Shown here in pieces: positions 9,399 to 19,064 of a stretch of DNA of 25,716 bases (position 1 is the first letter of the stretch; each line of letters starts with the position of its first letter). Location: the NCBI GenBank assembly GCA_034698045.1, contig JAQGAU010000611.1, forward strand, positions 1-25,716. The letters run 5' to 3'. The notes below the pieces were generated by a model that saw only the letters and a program-made list of their open reading frames with translations, had not been told where the DNA came from and did no database searches. Origin of the DNA: Paramacrobiotus richtersi (Eukaryota > Tardigrada > Eutardigrada > Parachela > Macrobiotidae). Position numbers and translations under genes: made by a program.

Positions 9399-12300
9399 CT
9401 ACAAACTCGACGCACCGGGTGCATACCCGGTTAACAACGGGTTCTCCGGGACGCTGGGGTTCCCGTTGGGCGAACTGGGATGGAGATCCTTATCCGGGAG
9501 AGATTCCTGCTTGTAAAAGGGAATTTTCCGTGTGTAGAAGCGCGCAAACACTTTTCCCGCACACCACTGCAGCACGGAGCTGACGATGCCGGTAGTGGCG
9601 AAGATCCCGCCCACCACACCACAGACACGGACCAGGAAGTGCAGGATGGGGACGGGCTGCTCCATGACGCTAATTTTCAGCGGATTGATATCGTACTAAA
9701 TGGAAAATGCAGAAAATTAGGCAATTTGTTATAATAACACAAAATAATTATATTATTACATCATAGTAACATGAATAATTTTAACGAAAATATTTAAACA
9801 ATAAATTATAAACACACCAAATTTAATTATTTAATTAATTAGTAAATTAATTAATGAACTAAATATATGATTGCAATTGTTTTTATCAATAAACCAATAA
9901 TTTTTCGCAATTAATTTCACTTATATAGTTAACGAAATAATTTGTTTACAAACATGTATCGGTCGTAAGCGCTGTTGTAAACGAGCAAAAATGTTTGGAT
10001 AAAACGCTTCTGATGAAATCTATCGAACATTTGTTATGAATTTCACTGCAATTTCAAATTATCAACGACGAAATAATCGACTTTCTTTTCCTAATACTGC
10101 AGGGTTTTTTTTCTCTTCTGAAATTCCGTACCTTGATGAAAATACCCGGAATTCCGTGGTTACCCGTCGAATGATTCAAAACTCGTTCCTGTTGACAAAT
10201 CAAAATAAGTACTTTCCAGTCAGCTACATTTTAATAATACAGATGAATGTCCCGCAGTCGCCATTTAAAGCTTATTATTATGTATTTCTATTTTATTATT
10301 ACTGATTGCTTTTTAATTTTCGTTGGGTTGTATATGCTTGTTTATTACTGTGTTTAATTGTTTAAACAAATTTGCATGTGACATTTTTTAAAATATTCTC
10401 AGTCTTTGTATAGAATAAATCATTTCTTTTTCATTTTTTTTTATTTTTTTTTATTTGTTTTAGATAAATCTTACCATAGACTGAATGCTGTACTGGTATG
10501 TCATGGCCGAGCCCGCCCGGGTATGCACATCCGTTGGAACAACTGCAACATCACAAAATTGATAACCATAATAAACCGTTAATACAAACAAATATACATT
10601 AAACATTTATCGGACGCAACAGCGGAAAAGATAACAACATAACAATTTCCGCAAATAAAATCCTCACAACACAAAAGAACACACAAAACCAGTAAAATTA
10701 AACCAGACAATCTAATGTAATAAATAATTACAAAAAGTATAAAAAAGATGATACCGCAGCAGAACAACACAGACAACCTGACAAACTATCGAGAAAAAAT
10801 AAATTATTCTAGAAACAACTCACCTTTGAGATTATACTGGTAGCTGACGGAATCTGCCAAAATAATCAGCTTTAATCCTGGAAACAATAAATTATCGACA
10901 CCGTGCACATACGCTTGTTAGTCATGCGCTCCTCCCCGTCCAGCGGATTCACAATGGCGACATCCTGCGCACCAAAGGCGAAACGCTCAATACGATGGGA
11001 AAAGTTGGTGTCTGTCAATCAACAACATGACTTATAATAACTCGTACAAATATTATTCGTTAAATACATGTTTAATTCATACGGAATGCTTTATTGTTTT
11101 AATTACACAATTATTTAATCCTTTATTCTTAATTAGTTAATTTTTTTAATTCTGTATTTAATCACAGAGTACAATTGACAACTAAAATGTTGGTGGTACG
11201 TTCACTTTTTAAACTATTATTTAAAATCTAATATTTTATTATTATTGTGTGACTAACATACGATGTTTTTGTTAATTATACGAATAACGGAAACAATTTG
11301 TACCCGTCATTTCAATTTTGTGAAAGTTTATTTGATTTTCACTATATTACTTGATCACTATCCCTGTATATATAAATTCATATTTAAAGTTGGCAAATTC
11401 ATAAAACAGCAGCCGCTGTAATGTTATATTAATAACAACAATATGAATTACAAGTTGAAATCAACATACCACTTTCCGATACGAACAGACTGATGTGTGC
11501 GTGAATATCCCCGCCGTGCAACGCTCTGCAAAAAATCAGAAATAACAACAGTACATTCGTTATCATGAATGTAAAGTGATACTGTTATATAATTTTTGTT
11601 ATTTGTTAAATCAGAATTATTGCGAGTATCAAATTAACTCATAACTTACGTTAAAGATTATTCTGTCCAACTTATCAAACTGAAGCTACCATAAAAACTA
11701 GAATAATTAGTACTTATTTTAAATAGTAATATATTTAAGAATTATCAATAATTATTGATCAGACATTATTTTAATCATAATATTATGAAAAAATCATTAA
11801 TTGCCTGGCGTATTCGAACGGAATCGTTCAAATGGATCAGTACGAAAAGTAAAAATTACATCAAACCAAATTACCTAAATTATATAACTAAACTAAATTA
11901 CATAAAATAAATCACTTAAATTAAATAACCAAATTAAACTATGTATATCAAACTAATTTATTTAGAAATAATAAAAGGAAATAATTAAATTAGATCAAAC
12001 TAAATTCAAATTACATTCAAAAAACGCAAGACAAATGAACGATAGTCGGGATAGCAAAAAACCTCCAAACACACCCCCACTCACTTGCCAGCCAAAATAT
12101 GAAAATTCCCAGCCATCTTGTTGACATACACCGTGCCGTAGATGCGGCAGGCATCGTGCCGGAGATTCCCCCGGAAGCGCAATTTCCGGGCGGTGGGCAG
12201 GGACACGGCGCCGCGGTAGCCGCGGACCCAGAGCAGCTTATGCAGGGCGTGATACTCTTCGGAAATGTACTGGTTCACATGTCGGCGCATCTGCCAGTTA

Positions 12301-14874
12301 CGCTGATCTTCGTCCTCCATTTGGAAGTAGGCGGGCTCTTCGTTCAGACCCCCGTCCACGTCAATGTTCTCGTTGACCTGGTCGACGATATCCGCACCAA
12401 TCGCTACGATACATGAACTAATATTTGATTTAAATAATATTAATTTATAATAACAATAATAATATAAATAGTATTTAACACATTCAAGTAAATTTATCAA
12501 ATAAATAACAAAAAGATATTGTTCTCGTTGACTTGGTCCAAGATATCCGCGCCAATCGCTACGATATAAACGAAATAATATTCCATTTAGATAATAAATA
12601 ATACTTACAAAAAGATAATATAAATAATATTTAACAAATAAAAACACATAAATTTATCGATTAAAAATTAAAGAAATTTCATGTTCGTTGACTTGGCCCA
12701 CGATTTCCGCGCAAATCGCTGCGATTTACTTGAAATATCTCAGACCAGAGATTACAATCTTAAAACAATATTGTTCAACGAAGAATTTAATTAACACAAA
12801 AATTCCAAGATATAGGTAACGCTTATTAAAATCATGCTACAATGTCAGGGTTAATAATTTTTAACGAATCAGCTAATGACATATTATTCAATTCCGTAAT
12901 ATGTAAAGTACGCAGTTTTGCTGGACATTTCAACATAATTTGAACTGTTTTCTTTCAGTAAACTGGAATTTGTTACACTTATTTTTAACAGGTACGCTTT
13001 AAAATGTGCTAGTCAAACTGGAAAACATGGCACTTTGAATCAAAAAAAAATGAACAGTAAAAACCGAACGAAACAGTCATCAAGGCGACTGTGAAACCCT
13101 GGGAGTTTTCAGTGATTCAACGAAGGAACTGTTTAAATTTTTAGGTCGTAAACTTTTTGAGAAATCTGGTGACCCGCGTTCGGGATCATTTTTAAAACAA
13201 CGTTTTTCTATTGCTATTGTTAAAGGCAACGCGGCCGCAGTTTTGGGCGCTATGCCTAGTTTTAAGACGCGAGTGAATGAGCGAGATCAGATTGGCTGTT
13301 TTAACACTTGATGTTTCGAAATTTGTAGACGTTTTTGTGCGCTTGCGATGACGTTTTGGAATTGTACACATATATCAAGGCGACATTTCAAATGTTTCCA
13401 AATTACAAAGATAAAATATTATTATAATATTACCGTAAAGTTCAAACAGAATTAATGATTTATTCACATAGAAAGATCCGATCAGCAACACGCCAAAGAA
13501 GGACGAAACGTTCAAAATTGCAAAATATCCGGAAAAAAGACGGACCAAGTACAGTGGCACTAGACCACAGATCTGGCTGCTGTGAAGCCAGTGCACTACA
13601 TCGGCCCGCGTTCGTTGCAGGCAAAGAGCACAGAGTGGCTAGCGTTCATAGTGCAATGGTATACGGTACATTCAATTCACCGTACCGTAGAAATCGACAA
13701 AAAAATATTAAAAAAAATAGCTAATTCTCTGATCTGCATTTAACAATTTTTATATTCTTTTATTTTAATATTCCACTTTAAAAAATAATTTGTTTACTGA
13801 CAATTTGGCAGCTGACGCATACGGTACATTCAATTCACCGTACCGTAAAAATCGACAAAAAAATATTTTAAAAAATAGTTGATTCTCGGATCTTCATTTA
13901 GCAATTTTTATAATCTTTTATTTTAATATTCCATTTAAAAGAAATAATTTGTTCACTGACAATGAGCGCTACAGCAAATTACTGGATATATTCTTCACAA
14001 ACAGCTAAACGTGGTTTTTTGAAGATTACCGAAAAATTAAGTTATTACGAACAACAATTCGCACAGTTTTTCCTTACTCTGTAGTTCAATAAGTCTTTGT
14101 TAAATAATAACCTTATCCATGAATTTACAGTTTTACAGGAAAAACTTTCTTTTGTCTACAGGAAAAAAGATTCGTAATTTTCCTTCTAATTATTGAAATA
14201 TATTTGTCACAATATTTTACCTAACTATTCCAAACTACCGAACAATCATTTCTGATTCAAAGATTAATTACTTTTAAATGTCTACTTTGGAAACCACGGT
14301 CAAGGGAATAAATGCACATAATTCGAGAAAATCTCCGTGAAAACAAAACGAGCAAAAACTGCAAAAATTACAAAACAATAGAAAACAACCAAACTCACCT
14401 TCGCACGGGCTTGCAACCGTCATATCGAACACCAAAGGCAATCTGGCACTGTAATCCTTATCCACAGAATATGCATAATGAAAATCAGACTCGCGATAAT
14501 GAAGAAATTCCACAGTAACCAGGAAAACAATCAGTAACGCGCATGATACAGTCACTGCAAAAAAGTAAACAAAGATGATCGTATTTCCCTGTTCGTACTG
14601 CATATGGACTGGTTGGGCTACAGGGAACGTTTAGCACAATCACATAATAAGGAAATCAACTTTCATTTCAGAACTTACAAACTGCTCCAAATTTGGTTTG
14701 GGTCCGAAAATCAGAAGGCACCTGCAGGAAAACAACTTAGTATTGAACTTTATTCAGTAATATTCTGCATACTTTTGGGAAAACATCGAGAGAGGCAATT
14801 TTCTGGATGGCATCAGAGCGCTCCGCTGGTTCTTGCTCGACTTTTTTCCGACGTCTCAGACCACCATCATCCAT
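9399..14874 (-). CDS. ERGIC2: ERGIC2, ER-Golgi intermediate compartment protein 2
   Basis: Ten exons on the minus strand: 14874-14773, 14721-14679, 14554-14399, 12403-12085, 11525-11470, 11011-10913, 10853-10824, 10542-10475, 10188-10132 and 9695-9399. Phases agree at every junction and total 408 residues (human ERGIC2 is about 377). Diagnostic stretches: ASLDVFPKVPSDFRT at the N-terminus; a first membrane segment followed by YSVDKDYSARLP; DACRIYGTVYVNKMAGNFHI; NFSHRIERFAFG and VNPLDGEE; HGIPGIFIKYDINPL; and FLVRVCGVVGGIFATTG as the second membrane segment. Family knowledge: ERGIC2 cycles between ER and Golgi in complex with ERGIC3/ERGIC1 and helps move secretory cargo, with a large luminal domain between two membrane spans. 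The 30-base exon at 10853-10824 is a microexon. The intron 12404-14398 is about 2 kb, far larger than the rest. The promoter and first exons are duplicated at 16371-17109. ERGIC2 rather than ERGIC3 is favoured by the DACRI..VNKMAGNFHI and C-terminal VGGIFATTG matches. Confidence 0.9.
12359..12728 (-). repeat. Three tandem copies of the 5' edge of ERGIC2 exon 4
   Basis: A segment of about 45-50 bases that begins ERGIC2 exon 4 (12363-12411, including the acceptor) recurs at about 12518-12567 and again at about 12678-12726. Spacing is about 155-160 bases with AT-rich filler. Copies two and three keep an AG just before the exon-like start and would encode IGADILDQVNEN and ICAEIVGQVNEH, against IGADIVDQVNEN in the exon. 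They look like partial tandem duplications decaying in the intron. Confidence 0.75.
13434..13638 (-). CDS. Exon-like membrane segment inside ERGIC2 intron 3
   Basis: An open stretch of 68 codons on the ERGIC2 strand is bounded by an AG before 13638 and a GT after 13434. It encodes CALCLQRTRADVVHWLHSSQ followed by two hydrophobic segments (GLVPLYLVRLFSGYF, FFGVLLIGSFYVNKSLILFE). The CxxC-x3-RT start faintly recalls four-span LAPTM4-like proteins, but no start codon or neighbouring exons are found. It ends in the same phase as ERGIC2 exon 3. Options are a lone exon of a nested gene, a fossil exon, or chance. Confidence 0.25.
13661..13963. repeat. Two-copy 158-base tandem repeat with hairpin
   Basis: Copies at 13661-13804 and 13819-13963 are close to identical over about 144 bases, offset by 158. 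Each begins with an inverted repeat, TACGGTAC ... GTACCGTA, separated by about 12 bases, followed by A/T-rich sequence ending in AATTTGTT(T/C)ACTGACAAT. It lies in the large ERGIC2 intron and could be a pair of small non-autonomous elements or a simple tandem duplication. Confidence 0.75.
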
Positions 14875-15172
14875 TTCCGCGGAAAATAAATGGTCTGGCT
14901 ATGTTGGACGAAGTCTCCAAAGATGCCTTGGTAAAACTTGCGAAGATAGCGCAAGCCTGAAAATCCTAAATTCCTGTTTTCTAACGAAAGCAGAAATCGC
15001 CGAGAAACTAAACGAGTCAGCAGCTGACAAGTGAGCAACGGCTCAGTTATCGACATTTCCTGAAAAGCCACGTGCTGAGCATCGAAAGGCGAGCGAGCCG
15101 AAGGTTATAAAAAATGTTGAATTTTGGCTGTCACCTTTTATCAATCTGGAGTCTGCCTCGCAGTTTTACAAC
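14434..15172. repeat. 739-base direct duplication, copy 1
   Basis: Sequence from AAAGGCAATC to TTTTACAAC is, as far as I can read, identical to 16371-17109 (constant offset 1937). It covers most of ERGIC2 exon 3, exons 2 and 1, the presumed promoter, and the start region of a + strand gene. This copy is joined to the rest of ERGIC2, so it supplies that gene's 5' end. On its right side the + strand frame breaks off at 15172. Confidence 0.9.
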
Positions 15173-15733
15173 AGTCATCTCGCTTGCGTGATTTTTTTAT
15201 GGTTGTATTTTAACTTTGTAATATTTTTCTGTGCAGTCGATATATATCACATGTCGCTGTAATTACTGTAGTACACGATTCTCGCAGCGGCACATGGAAA
15301 CAACCGAAAATTGCGTTTTCTTCCAGTTCTCGGCAGCTCATCAGTTCAACGGTGTTGTGATCATTACGTGCAGTTTCCTTAATGTGGGGAAACAAAAAAT
15401 GTAGCGCCGCTGCGCCATTAACTTATAGCTGTTGCGCAAGGGCTTCAAGGAGCGAGTGCGATTTCGATCACGTGATTCACGTCCAAAGTTGTCCCAAACT
15501 CAAAGATGCTTACAGGAAAAGGGTAAATCTAATCAAACCTCCGCAAAAAACTGAACATTTGCCTTGTGAAAAGACACGATTTCCCAGACCAATTGCGTGC
15601 TATATGTGTCGAAAGAAAACCGAAACAACAAAAACTATGTTGTTGGTATAGCTTGATTATCAATTTTTATGTACACAACAGAGATACACCGGCACGTTTA
15701 GCTGATTGGGACTGAAAACTTTCTGCTGGAAAT
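15173..15733. other. Unassigned stretch between duplication copy 1 and receptor fragment
   Basis: A + strand frame at 15382-15651 contains several cysteines but no recognised motif, start context or signal peptide, so I do not call it a gene. No similarity to other parts of the window was noticed. Confidence 0.35.
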
Positions 15734-16370
15734 TTAAGAACCACTGTCCACAAGGGCCGTAATTCTGTTCCTGGTACAAGTCCACAGCTCACGAAGACCT
15801 TTCCTGTACTCTTTACCCACCAGCAGAAAAACAGCCTAAAGCGAAAAGCAAACGAAGTATGGTAGCCAATGAATCGAGCATGTCAACAAGAACAATCATT
15901 TCTTGACCAATGAGTGCTACTGATTACTTATACAGCTTACGTACCGGCGTGCCGACGTATCCAGCGAAATATACGGTCCTCATCCAGTAAAACCACTTTA
16001 TGTGGCCCTGGTAGAACAGATTCGAAATCGTACCCATAGTCAAATGTGGCAAGAAACACAGAAGGTACCACACCGAGGCCACCAGCAGAATACAAGCAAT
16101 CTTGAGACGTTTGCGATATTGCAGAGCAAATCGCGAACCATGCTGAAAAACCCGCCTTTTGCGACAGTTTTTGCTGAGTAGCGAAACGTAAATAGCCAGT
16201 GTTACTCCCAAGGGACAATATACGTGCACAGTCATGAAAAACCGTCCAATTAGTTCCCCTGTATTCAGCACTGGTAGAATGCCACACATCTGCCAAATCT
16301 GCACAGGTTTCACCCATCGACGGTCCGTGTGCAGAGGTATCAAATCAAATGTGACGGGAAACTGCGTTGT
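15734..16370 (-). pseudogene. Truncated rhodopsin-like GPCR, TM5-TM7 only
   Basis: Two exon remnants on the minus strand, 16370-15945 and 15835-15734, are separated by a 109-base GT-AG intron at the same position and phase as in the full receptor at 17687-19064. Together they encode about 175 residues: the end of TM4, TM5, TM6 (KRLKIACILLVASVWYLLCF) and TM7 with tail (GYVGTP joined to AVFLLVGKEYRKGLRELW), with a stop at 15734-15736. The last exon is roughly 85% identical to the intact paralogue. The frame is open throughout, but homology stops exactly at 16370, where the second copy of the 739-base duplication begins, so TM1-TM4 and the start codon are missing. It is a recent fragment rather than a working receptor. 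Confidence 0.8.
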
Positions 16371-16811
16371 AAAGGCAATCTGGCACTGTAATCCTTATCC
16401 ACAGAATATGCATAATGAAAATCAGACTCGCGATAATGAAGAAATTCCACAGTAACCAGGAAAACAATCAGTAACGCGCATGATACAGTCACTGCAAAAA
16501 AGTAAACAAAGATGATCGTATTTCCCTGTTCGTACTGCATATGGACTGGTTGGGCTACAGGGAACGTTTAGCACAATCACATAATAAGGAAATCAACTTT
16601 CATTTCAGAACTTACAAACTGCTCCAAATTTGGTTTGGGTCCGAAAATCAGAAGGCACCTGCAGGAAAACAACTTAGTATTGAACTTTATTCAGTAATAT
16701 TCTGCATACTTTTGGGAAAACATCGAGAGAGGCAATTTTCTGGATGGCATCAGAGCGCTCCGCTGGTTCTTGCTCGACTTTTTTCCGACGTCTCAGACCA
16801 CCATCATCCAT
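16371..16811 (-). pseudogene. Duplicated 5' fragment of ERGIC2
   Basis: Exons 1-3 of ERGIC2, identical to those at 14434-14874, encode the cytosolic N-terminus, first membrane segment and start of the luminal domain (to about SVDKDYSARLPL). Exon 3 is cut at 16371 and followed by receptor sequence in another frame, so no full ERGIC2 can be made. The promoter may remain active. Confidence 0.75.
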
Positions 16812-17109
16812 TTCCGCGGAAAATAAATGGTCTGGCTATGTTGGACGAAGTCTCCAAAGATGCCTTGGTAAAACTTGCGAAGATAGCGCAAGCCTGAAAA
16901 TCCTAAATTCCTGTTTTCTAACGAAAGCAGAAATCGCCGAGAAACTAAACGAGTCAGCAGCTGACAAGTGAGCAACGGCTCAGTTATCGACATTTCCTGA
17001 AAAGCCACGTGCTGAGCATCGAAAGGCGAGCGAGCCGAAGGTTATAAAAAATGTTGAATTTTGGCTGTCACCTTTTATCAATCTGGAGTCTGCCTCGCAG
17101 TTTTACAAC
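16371..17109. repeat. 739-base direct duplication, copy 2
   Basis: Second copy of 14434-15172. It contains intact copies of ERGIC2 exon 1 (16811-16710) and exon 2 (16658-16616) and a shortened exon 3 (16491-16371) lacking its last 35 bases and donor site. Transcription leftward from here would run into the receptor fragment out of frame and stop within ten codons. On its right side this copy continues in frame into the + strand gene ending at 17301. Confidence 0.9.
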
Positions 17110-17301
17110 GACAAGTCAATTCCCGCTTCACAGGGATCATTTGCACATGGCATGTGCATGCTCTGGAACGAACTGATACTGCCGAATGAGGCATATTTGT
17201 CTCTCACCCGCTTTCGGAGTGCACTGGATAACGTCGATTGGAAGAGTATTTCGTGGATACGGGATAATGTTCATTCAGATTATCTGGATTCGTTAGGCTG
17301 A
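16972..17301 (+). CDS. 3' coding exon of an unrecognised gene, divergent from ERGIC2
   Basis: An open frame of 109 codons ends at TGA 17299-17301. It crosses the right edge of the duplication at 17109 without interruption and encodes, among others, KVIKNVEFWLSPFINLESAS, MCMLWNELILPNEAYLSL and SALDNVDWKSISWIRDNV, an amphipathic, Trp-rich composition that looks coding. No family is recognised; the LWNEL...LTRFRSAL pattern faintly recalls the C-terminal tail of some reverse transcriptases, but no other retroelement sequence is near. Upstream coding is likely: MLDEVSKDAL at 16838 and KAEIAEKLNESAAD at about 16923-16967 (followed by GTGAGC) resemble exons, but I could not join them with consistent phases. 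Its 5' end lies head to head with ERGIC2 exon 1, suggesting a shared promoter. In copy 1 the same frame runs past 15172 into unrelated sequence. Confidence 0.45.
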   Translation, partial: ATAQLSTFPEKPRAEHRKASEPKVIKNVEFWLSPFINLESASQFYNDKSIPASQGSFAHGMCMLWNELILPNEAYLSLTRFRSALDNVDWKSISWIRDNVHSDYLDSLG

Positions 17302-17686
17302 ATAGTGTTTCTTTGTTTGTGTTTTTGCTCGAAGCTTGTTGGAAGGTCAAAATCGTGATGAACTATATCAGTAACACGCTGCGGACTGAGATCGTGTTAT
17401 GTAAAGCATGATTCCCAGCTAGAATATCGATGTCAGTCAATGCAACCTCTGCAACAGCTGAGTATTTACTTATGAAGTGAAAAAACTTCAGGGATCGACA
17501 CTGACATAAACTTTTGATATTAAGCAGGAACAACAAAGAGGAACAGTGTTATGGTGTTGATAGTTTGTAACAAACAAACAGCAACGTTAACAGGTCAAAA
17601 GTTCATAACAGAAGAATACATGGGTTAGCGACCCGTTAGCGCTATAGCGGTACATCAGTTCGGATGTTCCCACTGATTGCGAGAGC
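17302..17686. other. Intergenic, convergent 3' ends
   Basis: Between the + strand gene ending at 17301 and the receptor stop at 17687. No gene or repeat seen. Confidence 0.4.
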
Positions 17687-19064
17687 TTAAGAACCACTGT
17701 CCACGAACGCCGTAATCCTGTTCCTGGTACAAGTCCATAGATCACGGAGACCTTTCCGGTACTCTTTGCCCATAAGCAGGAAAATTGCCTAGTGAAAGGC
17801 AATGTTAACACACGGCACTTGTTGTACTAAATCGAACTCTAATAACGCACAGCCACTTCGGTCAACATCCCGGTAATGTTCAGCCTAATTTGGTAACCGT
17901 CCCATCTCGTGCTAATTGGGACAAATTTTCTTTTGGATGCTGAGTCTTCAGTGTTCAGTGAAGCTGTTTTTGATTTAATACAATTAAACATTTAAAGATG
18001 AACATTCCGGTAGGTCTGTGACCACACAGCAGAGTCACTGATTAACTCATCCAAGAGAGTATTGGTTTCAGTGGACTGAGAAGTCGAAGATTCGACTAAT
18101 ACTGTGCTTGAAGTACAGATACAAGTAGACTCGTATACGTCGTAGCGCAACCTACCGGCGTTCCAACATATCCAGCGAAGTACATGGTCCGCATCCAAGG
18201 AAACAAACTCAAATGTACATTGTAAAAAAAAGGCCAAATTGCACCCACAGTGAAATGAGGCAGAAAACACAAAAGGTACCACACTGAAGCTCCCAGCAGA
18301 ATGCAAGCGATTTTGAGGCGTTTACGATATCGCCGAACAGATAGCGTATCACGGTCAGAAACATGCCTTTTTCGGTAGTGCTTACTGAGCAACGCGATAT
18401 AAATGGCCAATGTCGCCGCTAAAGGTAGATAGATATGCACCGCCATGTAAATCCGTGCAATTAAATGCGCTGTTTTTTCGCTTGGATAAAAACCACACAT
18501 ATGCCAAATCTGCAGCGGCCATACGTTGAAGATTAGCGGTACCAAATTGAATGTAATGGGAATTAAGGTCACAAATGGTATAAGCCACGTGGAACAGACC
18601 ATCGCAATGACAACCACGCGGCGGTTAAAATGTGCGGAATACGTGTGTGGAAAAGACAATGCGAATAATCGGTTAACGGCCAAGAAAACCGAGGTCCACT
18701 GACCGATGGCAATCAGCATGAATGCCAAATGATCCAAGATGGCACAGCTTGTCGCACCCAGGGTCACAAGCGAGAAATCTTTTAAAAACATTGTCGGGTG
18801 TACGAAAGCGATCATGATTAGTTCAAGGAACAACGACTGCAGAATCAGCAGGTAGCATCCAGTGCGGAAACTGATTTTCTTGAATATTATCACAATCAAG
18901 CATAGCGTCAGAAAGATGCCTATAAAAGTCACCGAAAGGGTCACGGCGAGCCATGGGATAAGTGACCTGATATATGTTTCATGTGAAAACAGCAAGGATC
19001 GAGAAACATTTTTGTGCGTAGAGTTTTCGTCTCGGTAATGCGTGTTGTTTTGAAAGCGCAACAT
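17687..19064 (-). CDS. Rhodopsin-like G-protein-coupled receptor
   Basis: Two exons, 19064-18156 and 17788-17687, joined in phase 0 across a 367-base intron, give 336 residues. The start MLRFQNNTHYR opens a short extracellular tail with three N-glycosylation sequons (NNT, NST, NVS). Seven hydrophobic segments follow: about residues 36-62, then CYLLILQSLFLEL, a third helix ending LAVNRLFAL, RRVVVIAMVCSTWLIP, MAVHIYLPLAATLAIY, KIACILLGASVWYLLCF and YFAGYVGTP-AIFLLMGKEYR. A Cys at the start of TM3 (TSCAIL) and one before TM5 (HMCGFY) could form the usual disulfide. The tail KEYRKGLRDLW resembles helix 8. Oddities: DRY is replaced by NRL, and NPxxY by TPAIF, so signalling may be unusual. Ligand unknown; the type resembles divergent invertebrate peptide-receptor-like class A families. 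The 3' half has a paralogue at 15734-16370. A candidate extra 5' exon at 19242-19494 joins in phase but is not required. Confidence 0.82.

Noticed and set aside
12417..12647. Minus-strand coding extension upstream of ERGIC2 exon 4
   Set aside because: The sequence is A/T-rich intron; the exon starts at 12403, where phase and homology with ERGIC2 agree.
14274..14603. A 109-residue minus-strand membrane-protein frame
   Set aside because: It is ERGIC2 exon 3 (14554-14399) with flanking intron read through; the strong ttttttgcag acceptor and ERGIC2 homology fix the exon limits.
14604..15034. Long + strand frames repeated at 16541-16971
   Set aside because: Their first parts are antisense to ERGIC2 exons 1 and 2. 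Only short 3' pieces (MLDEVSKDAL, KAEIAEKLNESAAD) may belong to the divergent gene, and I could not splice them confidently.
15382..15651. Cysteine-containing 89-codon + strand frame in the duplication spacer
   Set aside because: No leader, no conserved spacing and no paralogue in the window.
17110..17301. Retroelement reverse-transcriptase tail
   Set aside because: Only a faint LWNEL...RFRSAL resemblance; no polymerase motifs, poly-A tail or target-site duplication nearby.
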